Below are positions 1 to 6,406 of a stretch of DNA of 6,495 nt, piece by piece. The notes beneath the pieces are model-generated. The model was not told where the DNA came from and did no database searches. It saw only the letters and a program-made list of their open reading frames with translations. The position numbers and the translations under genes are program-made. Source of the stretch: Pseudomonadota bacterium (GTDB taxonomy: Bacteria; Pseudomonadota; Alphaproteobacteria; Acetobacterales; Acetobacteraceae); the NCBI GenBank assembly GCA_021808205.1, contig JAKBCD010000114.1, positions 1 to 6,495 on the forward strand, read 5' to 3'. The number at the start of each line of letters is the position of its first letter. The stretch's first letter is position 1.

Positions 1-508
1 GGCTGAAGTGCGGCTGGCATTGGTGGCAGCGTACCTGGCTGGCCTGCTCACACAACGACCCATCGAACTTGCGCAGCATGTGCCCGTCGGCAGCGCAGAT
101 GGCCATGAACTCATGCGCCGTGAACACAATCCGCGCCTCGGGCAAAATTTTACGGGTCAGTGTCAGGTAGTCTATCCCGTAGGCCATGAAGTGATGAAAA
201 TGCACCACATCCGGGCCGATGCGCCTCAGAAACCCGGCGAATGCCTCCGCCTGCAATGGCAGGGTCAATTTATGCCAATTGTAATCGTAATCATGTGAGA
301 GGAACAGAAACTCGTTCTCGCGCTGGTCAAACCCGGTGATGCGCGCACCGCTTTTGAACATGGCTGGCGAGTTATAATCCGCCGAGCAAAGCAACACCGG
401 CTCCACGCCCGGCACGGCCTTCAACCCCTGGAACAGCTCGTGCGCCATTTGCTGCGAGCCGCCGCGCACCAGCTCCGGGTGATACATGGCGACGATGAGA
501 ACCTTCAT
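1..508 (-). CDS. Glycosyltransferase family 4 (GT-B), N-terminal part, runs off the left edge
   Basis: The reading frame opens with ATG at 508 and stays open for 169 codons to the window edge, so the C-terminal half with the nucleotide-sugar site is not visible. The start MKVLIVAMYHPELVRGGSQQ is the usual first beta strand of a GT-B fold followed by a Gly-Gly acceptor-side loop. The segment DVVHFHHF (residues 100-107) and TAHEF (130-134) match the conserved 'vvH.H' and 'T.HD' strands of family 4 glycosyltransferases. A run of four cysteines (138, 153, 161, 164), with DGSLC at 149-153, recalls the 'DG..C......C..C' loop known from some members. The start overlaps the stop of the upstream family 2 glycosyltransferase by four bases (ATGA), so translation is probably coupled. 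The role inferred is sugar transfer onto a surface glycan at the cytoplasmic face of the membrane. Donor and acceptor cannot be told from this part. Confidence 0.85.
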   Translation of the reverse strand, partial: MKVLIVAMYHPELVRGGSQQMAHELFQGLKAVPGVEPVLLCSADYNSPAMFKSGARITGFDQRENEFLFLSHDYDYNWHKLTLPLQAEAFAGFLRRIGPDVVHFHHFMAYGIDYLTLTRKILPEARIVFTAHEFMAICAADGHMLRKFDGSLCEQASQVRCHQCQPHFS

Positions 509-2130
509 GGTATCGCCCCCGCCAGCGCCGGATGCGTGGGCACGGGGCCAAGCAGCGCCGCCTGCACCGGCTCCAGCCAGCTATGGGTGAACAGCCAGCG
601 GTTCACCACCACGGCACCCTCATGCACCGGCTGGCGCTGGCTACCCTTGCCCTCCAGATGATACAGCCGCAAATCCGCGAGCCAGGCGGGGCGTCCGGCC
701 TCCAGGCTGCGCAGGCATAAATCAGCATCCTCGTAATGACCGAAGACATAATCTTGTGAAAATCCTTCCAGCTCCTCAAACCAGGCACTACTCATGGAGA
801 TAAACGCGCCAGACACCGCCGGTACGGCACGCGGGCGCAGCAATGGCGCATCCTCGGGTGGCGCGCCCTTGCCATAATGCTCCACGCGCAGCACCGTCTC
901 ATCCTCTTTCTGCCCCATCGTGAAGCCAGGCATCGTATCCGCTTCGAAATACATGCCCGCGTGCATCAGCGACCCATCGCTGTAATAAAGCGCCGCGCCG
1001 AAAATATCCGTGCGCGCGGCTGGCAATTCCTCAACCTGCGCCAGATGGCGGCGGGCGAAGTCCGGCTCTTTTGGAAACACATCCGGGTTCATGAACACCA
1101 GCCGCCTTGCCCGCGCATGTGCGGCACCCAGATTGTTCGCCGCGGCAAACCCGGCGTTGGCTTCCAGCAGGATCAGCGTGATGTCGAGCCCATAGGCAAG
1201 CTGCGCGATGGCGGCTTCCTTGAGCAAAGTTTCCGTCAGCCCCCGGCTGTTGCAGACATAGATGAACTCGTAGTCCTGCGCCTCCGCCTGCCTTGCAAAC
1301 AGCGCCTGCTGCAAGGCCAGATAATTCGGTTTGCCGTAGAGGCACACAATCACGGAGGCTTTGGGCGTCCGCCCACTCTGGTGGAAACGTTGAATGTAAG
1401 GCGCGCTCACCGCCTTGCGGGTCAGCATCTGACTGAAATCAACTAGCTGCGCGCCGATGGCCCGGCGGATCGACGCAACCGCATTGAAATAGGCAACACC
1501 AGGGTAGCGCGCGCCCGCCAGATGGTTCAGCACCGCGCTCTGCACCGCCAGATCGTCCTGCAGCTCGATATTGACGATCAGGATCAGCTCCGCGCCGGAT
1601 TTCAGCCGCATCACCACATTGCATTTGCCAGTGGGCAGGCGCCGCCCGGCGTAAATGAACCCCCAGAAGCCCAGTGCGTGCGGCATGGCAAGCTTGGCGA
1701 CCTGATCAGCATCTGGCCTGCACACCCGCGCCAGGCTGGCGGCGGAAAACGCGATCGACCAGCCCGCCACGTAAAGCTCTACACTGTCCAGCCGGTCCAG
1801 TGAATCGTTCACCCATCCGGCAACAAACAAACCGCCCTCGCCGGAAAGCGTGATTGTATCCACCGCGCCCAGCGGCGTATGCGGCGCTTCGCCGGTACTG
1901 CCCGGCCGGGCAGTAATGATGATCTTATCGCGCGGCAAATCCCGCGGCGCCATGGCCAACCTGCCTTCGGCGCGGCCATAATGCTCGTAATGCTCCCGTG
2001 CGGAGCTGAACTTGCCTTCCGCTACCGCCACCAAAACATCAGGGTTCAGGCGCAGATAGGTTTCTTCATCGAATTCCGGCAGCGGCGCGGGCGGCGCTTT
2101 TCCAGCCTTGCCCGTCGTTGCGTTATTCAT
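505..2130 (-). CDS. Glycosyltransferase family 2 with two N-terminal accessory domains
   Basis: This encodes 541 residues in three parts. Residues about 19-60 hold a YLRLNPDV...EHYEHYGRAEGR module, a short helical unit found at the ends of many proteobacterial surface and glycan-related proteins. Residues about 95-190 look like a beta-sandwich (FVAGWVNDS, ELYVAGWSIAF, GFWGFIYAGRRLPTGK) of unknown function. Residues about 257-500 are a GT-A catalytic domain: KASVIVCLYGKP, NAGFAAANNLGAA (325-337), FMNPDV (346-351, in place of the usual DxD), SGAFI (440-444) and HYEDADLCLR (465-474), the ED motif carrying the likely catalytic base. It resembles rhamnosyltransferase-like GT2 enzymes. No signal peptide or membrane span is evident, so it is probably cytoplasmic. 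ATG at 2130 is preferred over an in-frame GTG at 2142 because GGAGG (2140-2136) sits five bases upstream of the ATG and overlaps the GTG. The stop overlaps the next glycosyltransferase start by four bases. Sugar specificity cannot be read from the sequence. Confidence 0.88.
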   Translation of the reverse strand: MNNATTGKAGKAPPAPLPEFDEETYLRLNPDVLVAVAEGKFSSAREHYEHYGRAEGRLAMAPRDLPRDKIIITARPGSTGEAPHTPLGAVDTITLSGEGGLFVAGWVNDSLDRLDSVELYVAGWSIAFSAASLARVCRPDADQVAKLAMPHALGFWGFIYAGRRLPTGKCNVVMRLKSGAELILIVNIELQDDLAVQSAVLNHLAGARYPGVAYFNAVASIRRAIGAQLVDFSQMLTRKAVSAPYIQRFHQSGRTPKASVIVCLYGKPNYLALQQALFARQAEAQDYEFIYVCNSRGLTETLLKEAAIAQLAYGLDITLILLEANAGFAAANNLGAAHARARRLVFMNPDVFPKEPDFARRHLAQVEELPAARTDIFGAALYYSDGSLMHAGMYFEADTMPGFTMGQKEDETVLRVEHYGKGAPPEDAPLLRPRAVPAVSGAFISMSSAWFEELEGFSQDYVFGHYEDADLCLRSLEAGRPAWLADLRLYHLEGKGSQRQPVHEGAVVVNRWLFTHSWLEPVQAALLGPVPTHPALAGAIP

Positions 2131-2135
2131 GCCAC

Positions 2136-2140
2136 CCTCC
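2136..2140 (-). promoter_or_regulatory. Ribosome binding site that fixes the GT2 start
   Basis: GGAGG on the minus strand lies five bases before ATG at 2130. The alternative GTG start at 2142 would lie upstream of and overlap this site and has no comparable site of its own. Confidence 0.75.
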
Positions 2141-2160
2141 ACAAAGCCGCGCCCGCATCA

Positions 2161-2203
2161 GCCCAGACGCTAACTTTATAGCGTATCCGGTACAAGCCTG
2201 GGC
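2161..2203. repeat. Nested inverted repeats in the gap upstream of the GT2 gene
   Basis: An outer pair GCCCAG (2161-2166) and CTGGGC (2198-2203) encloses an inner pair ACGCTA (2167-2172) and TAGCGT (2179-2184), both perfect. On the left the two arms are directly adjacent; on the right they are separated by 13 bases. The inner palindrome covers a minus-strand TATAAA. It may be an operator, or an RNA stem at the end of the PCu(A)C transcript. No U-run follows on the minus strand, so a classical terminator is unlikely. Confidence 0.5.
2175..2180 (-). promoter_or_regulatory. Possible -10 box for the glycosyltransferase genes
   Basis: TATAAA on the minus strand stands out in a GC-rich gap and would place transcription start near 2168, about 38 bases before the GT2 ATG. 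No good -35 hexamer is seen at 16-18 bases (GCCCAG at 17), so the call rests on the -10 alone. Read-through from the PCu(A)C gene is the alternative. Confidence 0.3.
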
Positions 2204-2204
2204 C

Positions 2205-2636
2205 TTATTGTTTGGGCCGCTTCACCTCGTTTAGAAACCCGCCAACATCGCCGGCTATGTTGAACGTGAAATCACACGGCAAAATCGAGCCACGCTCCAC
2301 CGGGTAGTGCAGGCCGCTTAGCGCCAGATAAATACCTCCGGGCGCCAGCGTAATCGTCTGCTTGGCCGGAATCACAAGCTGGGTCATGGGTTTGCCGTCC
2401 TTGCCCATCAGCACCGTGGTGTCGGCGTCCGGGCAGCTCCAGGCGTTCAGCACATCCGGGGTCGAACCATCATTATGGATCTGGATAAACCCTTGGGTGC
2501 TGTTTTGTTTGCCGATGGCCTGCCAGACAGTTCCATGATCCACGCGAATATTCATAACGGGCGTGGTGGTGGCGGCAAAAGCGGAGGCAGCGCCAAGCAG
2601 CAAGGGAGCAGCCAGCAGCAGGTTACGAAGCTTCAT
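2205..2636 (-). CDS. Exported PCu(A)C-like protein, probably lacking the copper site
   Basis: This encodes 143 residues starting with a clear signal peptide: Lys/Arg near the N-terminus, a leucine/alanine core and an AFA|A cleavage site after residue 21. The mature protein of about 122 residues is therefore expected in the periplasm. The order of elements matches the PCu(A)C cupredoxin-like fold: GFIQIHNDG (49-57, family 'aYltI.N.g'), DVLNAWSCPDA (61-71), PMTQLVIPAKQTITLAPGG (83-101) and GLHYPVERG (108-116, family 'GL..pl..G'). Known members carry periplasmic copper to cytochrome oxidase using a His, a Met and a late His-x-Met. Here the late motif after PGG reads Tyr103-Leu-Ala105, and no histidine lies between residues 55 and 109. 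Met77, Met84, Cys68 and Cys121 remain; the two cysteines could form a disulfide. The start overlaps the GST stop by four bases (ATGA), with only a weak ribosome site inside the GST gene. Fold assignment is fairly sure; copper transport is doubtful. Confidence 0.75.
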   Translation of the reverse strand: MKLRNLLLAAPLLLGAASAFAATTTPVMNIRVDHGTVWQAIGKQNSTQGFIQIHNDGSTPDVLNAWSCPDADTTVLMGKDGKPMTQLVIPAKQTITLAPGGIYLALSGLHYPVERGSILPCDFTFNIAGDVGGFLNEVKRPKQ

Positions 2637-3289
2637 GCAAGACTTTCATATTTCTCAAGTTGCCAGGACCGGGGTTCTTTTGCCGCGATTGCGTACCATT
2701 CGGCAACCAGCGGGTGCGCCCGCACGGCGTCGCAATAGGCTTTCGCACCCGCCGAGAGCGGCGGCGCATAGGTGAGCAGGCGCGCCACCACCGGGGCATA
2801 CATCGCATCCGCCGCGTTAAACGCCGCACCGAACAGATACGGCCCATCCGCGCCAAACTGCGCCCGGGTTTGGTCCCATATCACCTCTATCCGCGCGATA
2901 TCAGCCAGGCTTTCCGGGTTCTGCCCCAGCCCAGCGTAGTCCCGGCCCAGATTCATCGGCATCGCCATACGCAAGCCTCTAAACCCGGAATGCATCTCCG
3001 CGGCGATGGACCGCGCCCGCGCCTTCGCCACACGCCCGGCGGGCCACAAGGCCGGGCTTATGTCCGCGCAATATTCCGCGATGGCGAGGCTCTCCCACAC
3101 CTTCGCGCCATCATGCTCCAGGTATGGCACAAGGCCGCTAGGGGAAATTTTCTTCACCTCGGGCGAATCTCCTCCCGCCAGCGGCACAAAAACCTCCTCC
3201 GCCTGCAAACCGGCAAGCCGCACCAGCAGCCAGCCGCGTAAAGACCAAGACGAATACCGCGCCGTACCCAGATAAAGCTTTGCCGCCAT
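2633..3289 (-). CDS. Glutathione S-transferase-like protein
   Basis: This encodes 218 residues from ATG at 3289, a normal GST length. The N-terminal thioredoxin-like domain (about 4-80) begins KLYLGTARYSSWSLRGWLL; the YSSWS segment (12-16) supplies the likely catalytic serine region. SGLVPYL (51-57) holds the cis-proline (Pro55), and ESLAIAEY (66-73) is the glutathione gamma-glutamyl binding motif. The all-helical C-terminal domain (about 85-215) carries FNAAD (157-161) at the usual N-capping-box position. It is likely a cytosolic enzyme that binds glutathione and conjugates or reduces electrophiles; its substrate is unknown. The frame extends 26 codons further upstream to 3367, but that extension crosses the promoter gap and the folP start and reads as low-complexity Arg-rich sequence. 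GGAGG at 3300-3296, six bases before ATG 3289, supports the shorter start. The gene is divergent from folP and coupled to the PCu(A)C gene behind it. Confidence 0.88.
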   Translation of the reverse strand: MAAKLYLGTARYSSWSLRGWLLVRLAGLQAEEVFVPLAGGDSPEVKKISPSGLVPYLEHDGAKVWESLAIAEYCADISPALWPAGRVAKARARSIAAEMHSGFRGLRMAMPMNLGRDYAGLGQNPESLADIARIEVIWDQTRAQFGADGPYLFGAAFNAADAMYAPVVARLLTYAPPLSAGAKAYCDAVRAHPLVAEWYAIAAKEPRSWQLEKYESLA

Positions 3290-3295
3290 GCCATA

Positions 3296-3300
3296 CCTCC
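3296..3300 (-). promoter_or_regulatory. Ribosome binding site of the GST gene
   Basis: GGAGG on the minus strand lies six bases before ATG at 3289. It decides in favour of the 218-residue protein over the upstream-extended frame. Confidence 0.7.
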
Positions 3301-3307
3301 GCGCGGC

Positions 3308-3315
3308 ACTATAGC
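3308..3315. promoter_or_regulatory. Possible shared -10 element for gst and folP
   Basis: The palindrome CTATAG (3309-3314) is the only AT-rich spot in the gap. Read leftward it gives TATAGT (3313-3308), whose start point would fall near 3301, just before the GST ribosome site. Read rightward it gives TATAGC (3310-3315), with a start point near 3322 and a leader of about 25 bases to folP. No clear -35 hexamer is seen on either side. Confidence 0.35.
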
Positions 3316-3337
3316 CCCGGCGCCGCGCCGCATGATA

Positions 3338-3341
3338 GAGG
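3338..3341 (+). promoter_or_regulatory. Ribosome binding site that favours the second folP start
   Basis: GAGG lies five bases before ATG 3347. The earlier in-frame ATG at 3332 is preceded only by GC-rich sequence without a Shine-Dalgarno match. Confidence 0.55.
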
Positions 3342-3346
3342 CGAGC

Positions 3347-4189
3347 ATGGCGCGGATCGCAACGCAATGGGCCGGGCTGCGGCTAAACCGGCCGCTGGTG
3401 ATGGGGATTTTGAACGTCACCCCGGATTCATTTTCCGATGCCGGGCGGCATTTCAGCCCACAGGCCGCCATTGCGGCGGGTCGGCGGATGCGCACCGAAG
3501 GGGCGGATATTCTGGACATTGGCGGAGAAAGCACCCGCCCTGGCGCCACCCCCGTTTCAGCCGATACTGAAATCGAGCGGATTACGCCCGTCATCCGCGC
3601 GCTCTCCGCCGAGGGTGCCGTCATCTCCATCGACACGCGCAACGCCACAACCATGGCGGCCGGGCTGGATGCCGGGGCGCGCATCATAAACGATGTCTCT
3701 GCCCTGCGGCACGACCCCGCCGCCTTAAAACTGGCAGCAGGGCGCGCCTGCCCGGTGGTGCTGATGCATATGCGCGGCACCCCGGAAACCATGAACAGCC
3801 TCGCCGAATATGATGACGTGGCGGATGAGGTGACAACCGAACTCACCACCCTGCGGGATGCAGCGCTGGCCGCGGGCGTGCGGCCTGAAAATATCTGCCT
3901 GGATCCCGGCTTGGGCTTCGCCAAGCGCGGCGCGCAGAACATCGCCCTGCTGCGAGCCACAAACCGGCTGGCGGCGCTGGGCCACCCGTTGCTCATCGGC
4001 CTCTCGCGCAAACATTTCCTGGGCGAGATCTCCGGCGAGACGCAGCCTGAAAACCGTGACCCGGAGAGCCTGGCGGGCGCGATCTATGCCTGCGCGCACG
4101 GGGCGCATATATTGCGGGTGCATGATGTGGCCGGAACCGTGAAAGCCCTGCGGGTTTGGCAAAGATTGACTGAGAGAGACGATGGATAA
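3347..4189 (+). CDS. folP: Dihydropteroate synthase
   Basis: This encodes 280 residues from ATG 3347, a usual length for a bacterial DHPS. The enzyme joins 4-aminobenzoate to hydroxymethyl-dihydropterin diphosphate in folate synthesis, in the cytoplasm, and is the sulfonamide target. The TIM-barrel motifs appear in order: [13 protein letters not shown] (19-31) with Asn23 for Mg/diphosphate; [11 protein letters not shown] (57-67); SIDTRNA (94-100) with Asp96; INDVSAL (114-120) with Asn115; [11 protein letters not shown] (139-149); [13 protein letters not shown] (186-198) with Asp186; GLSRKHFLG (218-226) with Lys222; and RVHDV (257-261) with Arg257 and His259. Phe29, Thr63 and Pro65, positions linked to sulfonamide resistance in other DHPS enzymes, have the wild-type residue, so a sensitive chromosomal enzyme is inferred. 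An upstream start at 3332 would add five residues. The stop TAA (4187-4189) lies inside glmM, an 8-base overlap. Confidence 0.96.
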   Translation: MARIATQWAGLRLNRPLVMGILNVTPDSFSDAGRHFSPQAAIAAGRRMRTEGADILDIGGESTRPGATPVSADTEIERITPVIRALSAEGAVISIDTRNATTMAAGLDAGARIINDVSALRHDPAALKLAAGRACPVVLMHMRGTPETMNSLAEYDDVADEVTTELTTLRDAALAAGVRPENICLDPGLGFAKRGAQNIALLRATNRLAALGHPLLIGLSRKHFLGEISGETQPENRDPESLAGAIYACAHGAHILRVHDVAGTVKALRVWQRLTERDDG

Positions 4190-5552
4190 AAAGCCCCACC
4201 GCCGCCTGTTCGGCACAGACGGGATTCGCGGCACCGCCAACACCGCGCCAATGACGGCTGAGGTGGCCCTCAAGCTTGGCCAGGCTGCCGGGCTGCTGTT
4301 CACCCGGGGCGAGCACAGGCACCGCGTGATCATCGGCAAGGATACCCGGCTTTCCGGCTATATGCTGGAGCCGGCCCTCACGGCGGGCTTCATCTCGGCG
4401 GGCATGAACGTAACCCTGGCCGGGCCGCTGCCAACGCCCGCCATTGCCATGCTCACCCGCTCCCTGCGGGCGGATTTGGGCGTCGTCATCTCCGCCTCGC
4501 ACAACCCTTATGAGGATAACGGCATCAAGCTGTTCGGCCCGGATGGCGCGAAACTTTCCGACGCGGCGGAGGCCGAGATCGAGGCGCTGATGGCCGAAGA
4601 CCTCTCGGCCCGCATGGCGCCCTCCGCCAAACTCGGCCGCGCCTCGCGCCTGGTGGATGCCGCCGGGCGCTATGTGGAGGCGGCGAAATTCTCCCTGCCC
4701 CGCGGCCTACGGCTGGATGGATTGCGGATTGTACTGGATTGCGCCCATGGCGCCGCCTACCGTGTCGCCCCCGCAGCGCTTTACGAGCTGGGCGCGGAAG
4801 TGATTTCCCTCGGCGTCAGCCCGGATGGGTTCAACATCAACCGTGAAGCAGGCTCTACCGCGCCGCGCGCGCTGTGCGAAGCGGTGCTGGAACATGGCGC
4901 GGATATCGGCATCGCGCTGGATGGCGACGCCGACCGGGTGATCATCGCCGATGAGCGTGGCGAGATTATCGATGGCGACCAGATTCTGGGCCTCATCGCG
5001 CGGGATATGGCAGAGGCGGGGCAATTGCGCGGCGGCGGCATCGTCGCCACGGTCATGAGCAATCTGGGGCTGGAACGCTTTCTGGGTAAGCTTGGCCTTT
5101 CCCTTATCCGCACCAAGGTGGGCGACCGTTACGTGGCCGAGGCGATGCGCGCCGAAGGGTTTAACCTCGGCGGCGAGCAATCCGGCCATGTCATCCTCTC
5201 GGATTTCGCCACCACGGGAGACGGGCTGGTGGCAGCTCTGCAAGTGCTCTCAGTGCTGGTGCGCTCCGGCAAGCGCGCCTCGGAAGCCTGCCGGGTATTC
5301 AGCCCGCTGCCGCAGTTGTTGCGCAACGTGCGCTATCGCGGCGCCTCACCCCTGGCGCTGCCGCATATCCAAACCTCCATCGAGGCCGCCGCCGCGCGGC
5401 TGGCGGGCACCGGGCGCGTGCTGATCCGCCCTTCCGGCACCGAGCCCTTGATCCGCGTGATGGCGGAGGGGGAGGATCACGGGCTGATCGAGGACATCGT
5501 CGATGGCCTCTGCGTTGAAATTGCCGCCGCCACCGCGCGGGCCGCTGAATGA
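4182..5552 (+). CDS. glmM: Phosphoglucosamine mutase
   Basis: This encodes 456 residues, slightly longer than the usual 445-450. It converts glucosamine-6-phosphate to glucosamine-1-phosphate on the way to UDP-GlcNAc for peptidoglycan and lipopolysaccharide. Four domains of the alpha-D-phosphohexomutase fold are visible: LFGTDGIRG (9-17); the active-site loop [15 protein letters not shown] (102-116), where Ser106 is the expected phosphoserine; the metal-binding DGDADR (247-252); the sugar-binding GEQSGH (331-336); and the phosphate-binding RPSGTEP (416-422). The 'ISASHNP' form and GEQSGH are typical of GlmM rather than of phosphomannomutase or phosphoglucomutase. A purine-rich stretch (GAGAGAG) precedes the ATG within the end of folP, and the genes overlap by 8 bases. 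Its stop is fused to the thiD start in ATGA. All key motifs are intact, so it should be functional. Confidence 0.97.
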   Translation: MDKKPHRRLFGTDGIRGTANTAPMTAEVALKLGQAAGLLFTRGEHRHRVIIGKDTRLSGYMLEPALTAGFISAGMNVTLAGPLPTPAIAMLTRSLRADLGVVISASHNPYEDNGIKLFGPDGAKLSDAAEAEIEALMAEDLSARMAPSAKLGRASRLVDAAGRYVEAAKFSLPRGLRLDGLRIVLDCAHGAAYRVAPAALYELGAEVISLGVSPDGFNINREAGSTAPRALCEAVLEHGADIGIALDGDADRVIIADERGEIIDGDQILGLIARDMAEAGQLRGGGIVATVMSNLGLERFLGKLGLSLIRTKVGDRYVAEAMRAEGFNLGGEQSGHVILSDFATTGDGLVAALQVLSVLVRSGKRASEACRVFSPLPQLLRNVRYRGASPLALPHIQTSIEAAAARLAGTGRVLIRPSGTEPLIRVMAEGEDHGLIEDIVDGLCVEIAAATARAAE

Positions 5553-6349
5553 GCAAGCCCATGGTTGCGCGCGTGCTCACCATCGCGGGGTCTGATTCCG
5601 GCGGCGGCGCTGGAATCGAAGCTGATCTCAAAACCATCTCGGCGCTGGGCGGCTATGGCTGCACCACCATCACCGGGCTTACCGCGCAGAACACGCTGGG
5701 GGTGAGAGCCGTTCACCCGGTGCCGGCGGATTTCGTGGTGCTTTGCCTGCGTGCCGTGCTGGAAGATATCGGCGTGGATGCGATCAAGCTTGGCATGTTG
5801 ACCAGCGAGGCGATCATCCGCGCCGTGGCCGCCAACCTCCCGGGGGACGTGCCAGTGGTGCTGGACCCGGTGATGGTTTCCACCTCCGGCGCCGCACTGC
5901 TGCCGGATGGCGCTGTCGCCGCGCTGATCTCGGCGCTGATTCCCAAAGCCGCACTCATCACGCCCAATCTGCCGGAGGCCGCGAAGATCACCGGGATGCC
6001 GGTGGAGACCGAGGCGCAGCGGATTGCGGCCGGGTACCGGCTGCTGGAGATGGGGGCAAAGGCGGCCCTGGTGAAAGGCGGGCACGGCAACGAGGCAGAG
6101 CTGACAGACCTGCTGATCACACCCGGGCGTGTGGTGGCCATCACCCTGCCGCGCATTGAAAGCCGCAACACCCACGGCACCGGCTGCACCATGTCCTCGG
6201 CCATCGCCACCAGCCTGGCGCAAGGGCTGGGGCTGGAAGCCGCGGCGCGAAGAGCGCGGGACTATCTGCAAGCCGCCATCGCCACCGCGCCGGGTATTGG
6301 CGCCGGGCATGGGCCGGTAAACCATCTGGTATGGCAGTCAGGGGGTTGA
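5549..6349 (+). CDS. thiD: Hydroxymethylpyrimidine/phosphomethylpyrimidine kinase
   Basis: This encodes 266 residues, the standard ThiD length. It phosphorylates HMP and HMP-phosphate to give HMP diphosphate for thiamine phosphate synthesis in the cytoplasm. Ribokinase-like motifs are clear: [19 protein letters not shown] (11-29), [10 protein letters not shown] (43-52), KLGML (80-84), DPVMVSTSG (106-114), TPNLPEA (138-144), VKGGHG (175-180) and the signature [14 protein letters not shown] (207-220), with Cys213 in the anion-hole GTGC. The segment at 22-25 reads GIEA where many homologues have GIQA, a mild substitution. No fused ThiE or TenA domain follows. The ATG shares ATGA with the glmM stop and no clear ribosome site precedes it, so expression probably depends on translation of glmM. 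A second in-frame ATG at 5561 has no better support. No thiamine (TPP) riboswitch is possible in the overlap, so ThiD here looks tied to the operon rather than to thiamine control. Confidence 0.96.
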   Translation: MSKPMVARVLTIAGSDSGGGAGIEADLKTISALGGYGCTTITGLTAQNTLGVRAVHPVPADFVVLCLRAVLEDIGVDAIKLGMLTSEAIIRAVAANLPGDVPVVLDPVMVSTSGAALLPDGAVAALISALIPKAALITPNLPEAAKITGMPVETEAQRIAAGYRLLEMGAKAALVKGGHGNEAELTDLLITPGRVVAITLPRIESRNTHGTGCTMSSAIATSLAQGLGLEAAARRARDYLQAAIATAPGIGAGHGPVNHLVWQSGG

Positions 6350-6397
6350 CCTGAACGCCGCCCCGGCCTGAGCTACACAGGACGCCGTTCGCGAATC

Positions 6398-6402
6398 GGA
6401 GG
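6398..6402 (+). promoter_or_regulatory. Ribosome binding site of the last, partial gene
   Basis: GGAGG lies four bases before ATG 6407 and supports that start, which is the first ATG of the frame after thiD. Confidence 0.65.
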
Positions 6403-6406
6403 CAAC

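Noticed and set aside
877..1446. 189-codon plus-strand frame inside the GT2 gene
   Set aside because: It is antisense to the conserved GT2 catalytic core, with no motif and no ribosome site.
2201..2218. Repeated GGGCC around the PCu(A)C stop as a terminator hairpin
   Set aside because: The copies are direct repeats. Only the self-complementary GGCC could pair, and no T-run follows.
3290..3367. Upstream extension of the GST frame by 26 codons
   Set aside because: It would cross the intergenic gap and overlap folP. It reads as Arg/Ala-rich sequence, while GGAGG stands right before the inner ATG at 3289.
3154..4011. 285-codon minus-strand open frame opposite folP and the start of gst
   Set aside because: It is antisense to a gene with complete DHPS motifs, has a Ser/Arg/Ala-rich composition without recognisable domains and no ribosome site. 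Long antisense frames are expected at this GC content.
5477..6325. 282-codon minus-strand open frame mirroring thiD
   Set aside because: The composition is Gly/Arg/His/Gln-rich without domains, and it lies opposite a clear ThiD. It is a codon-bias shadow.
6346..6379. TTGACC at 6346-6351 with TACACA at 6374-6379 as a promoter for the last gene
   Set aside because: The spacing is 22 bases, too long for a standard sigma-70 type promoter, and the -10 match is weak.
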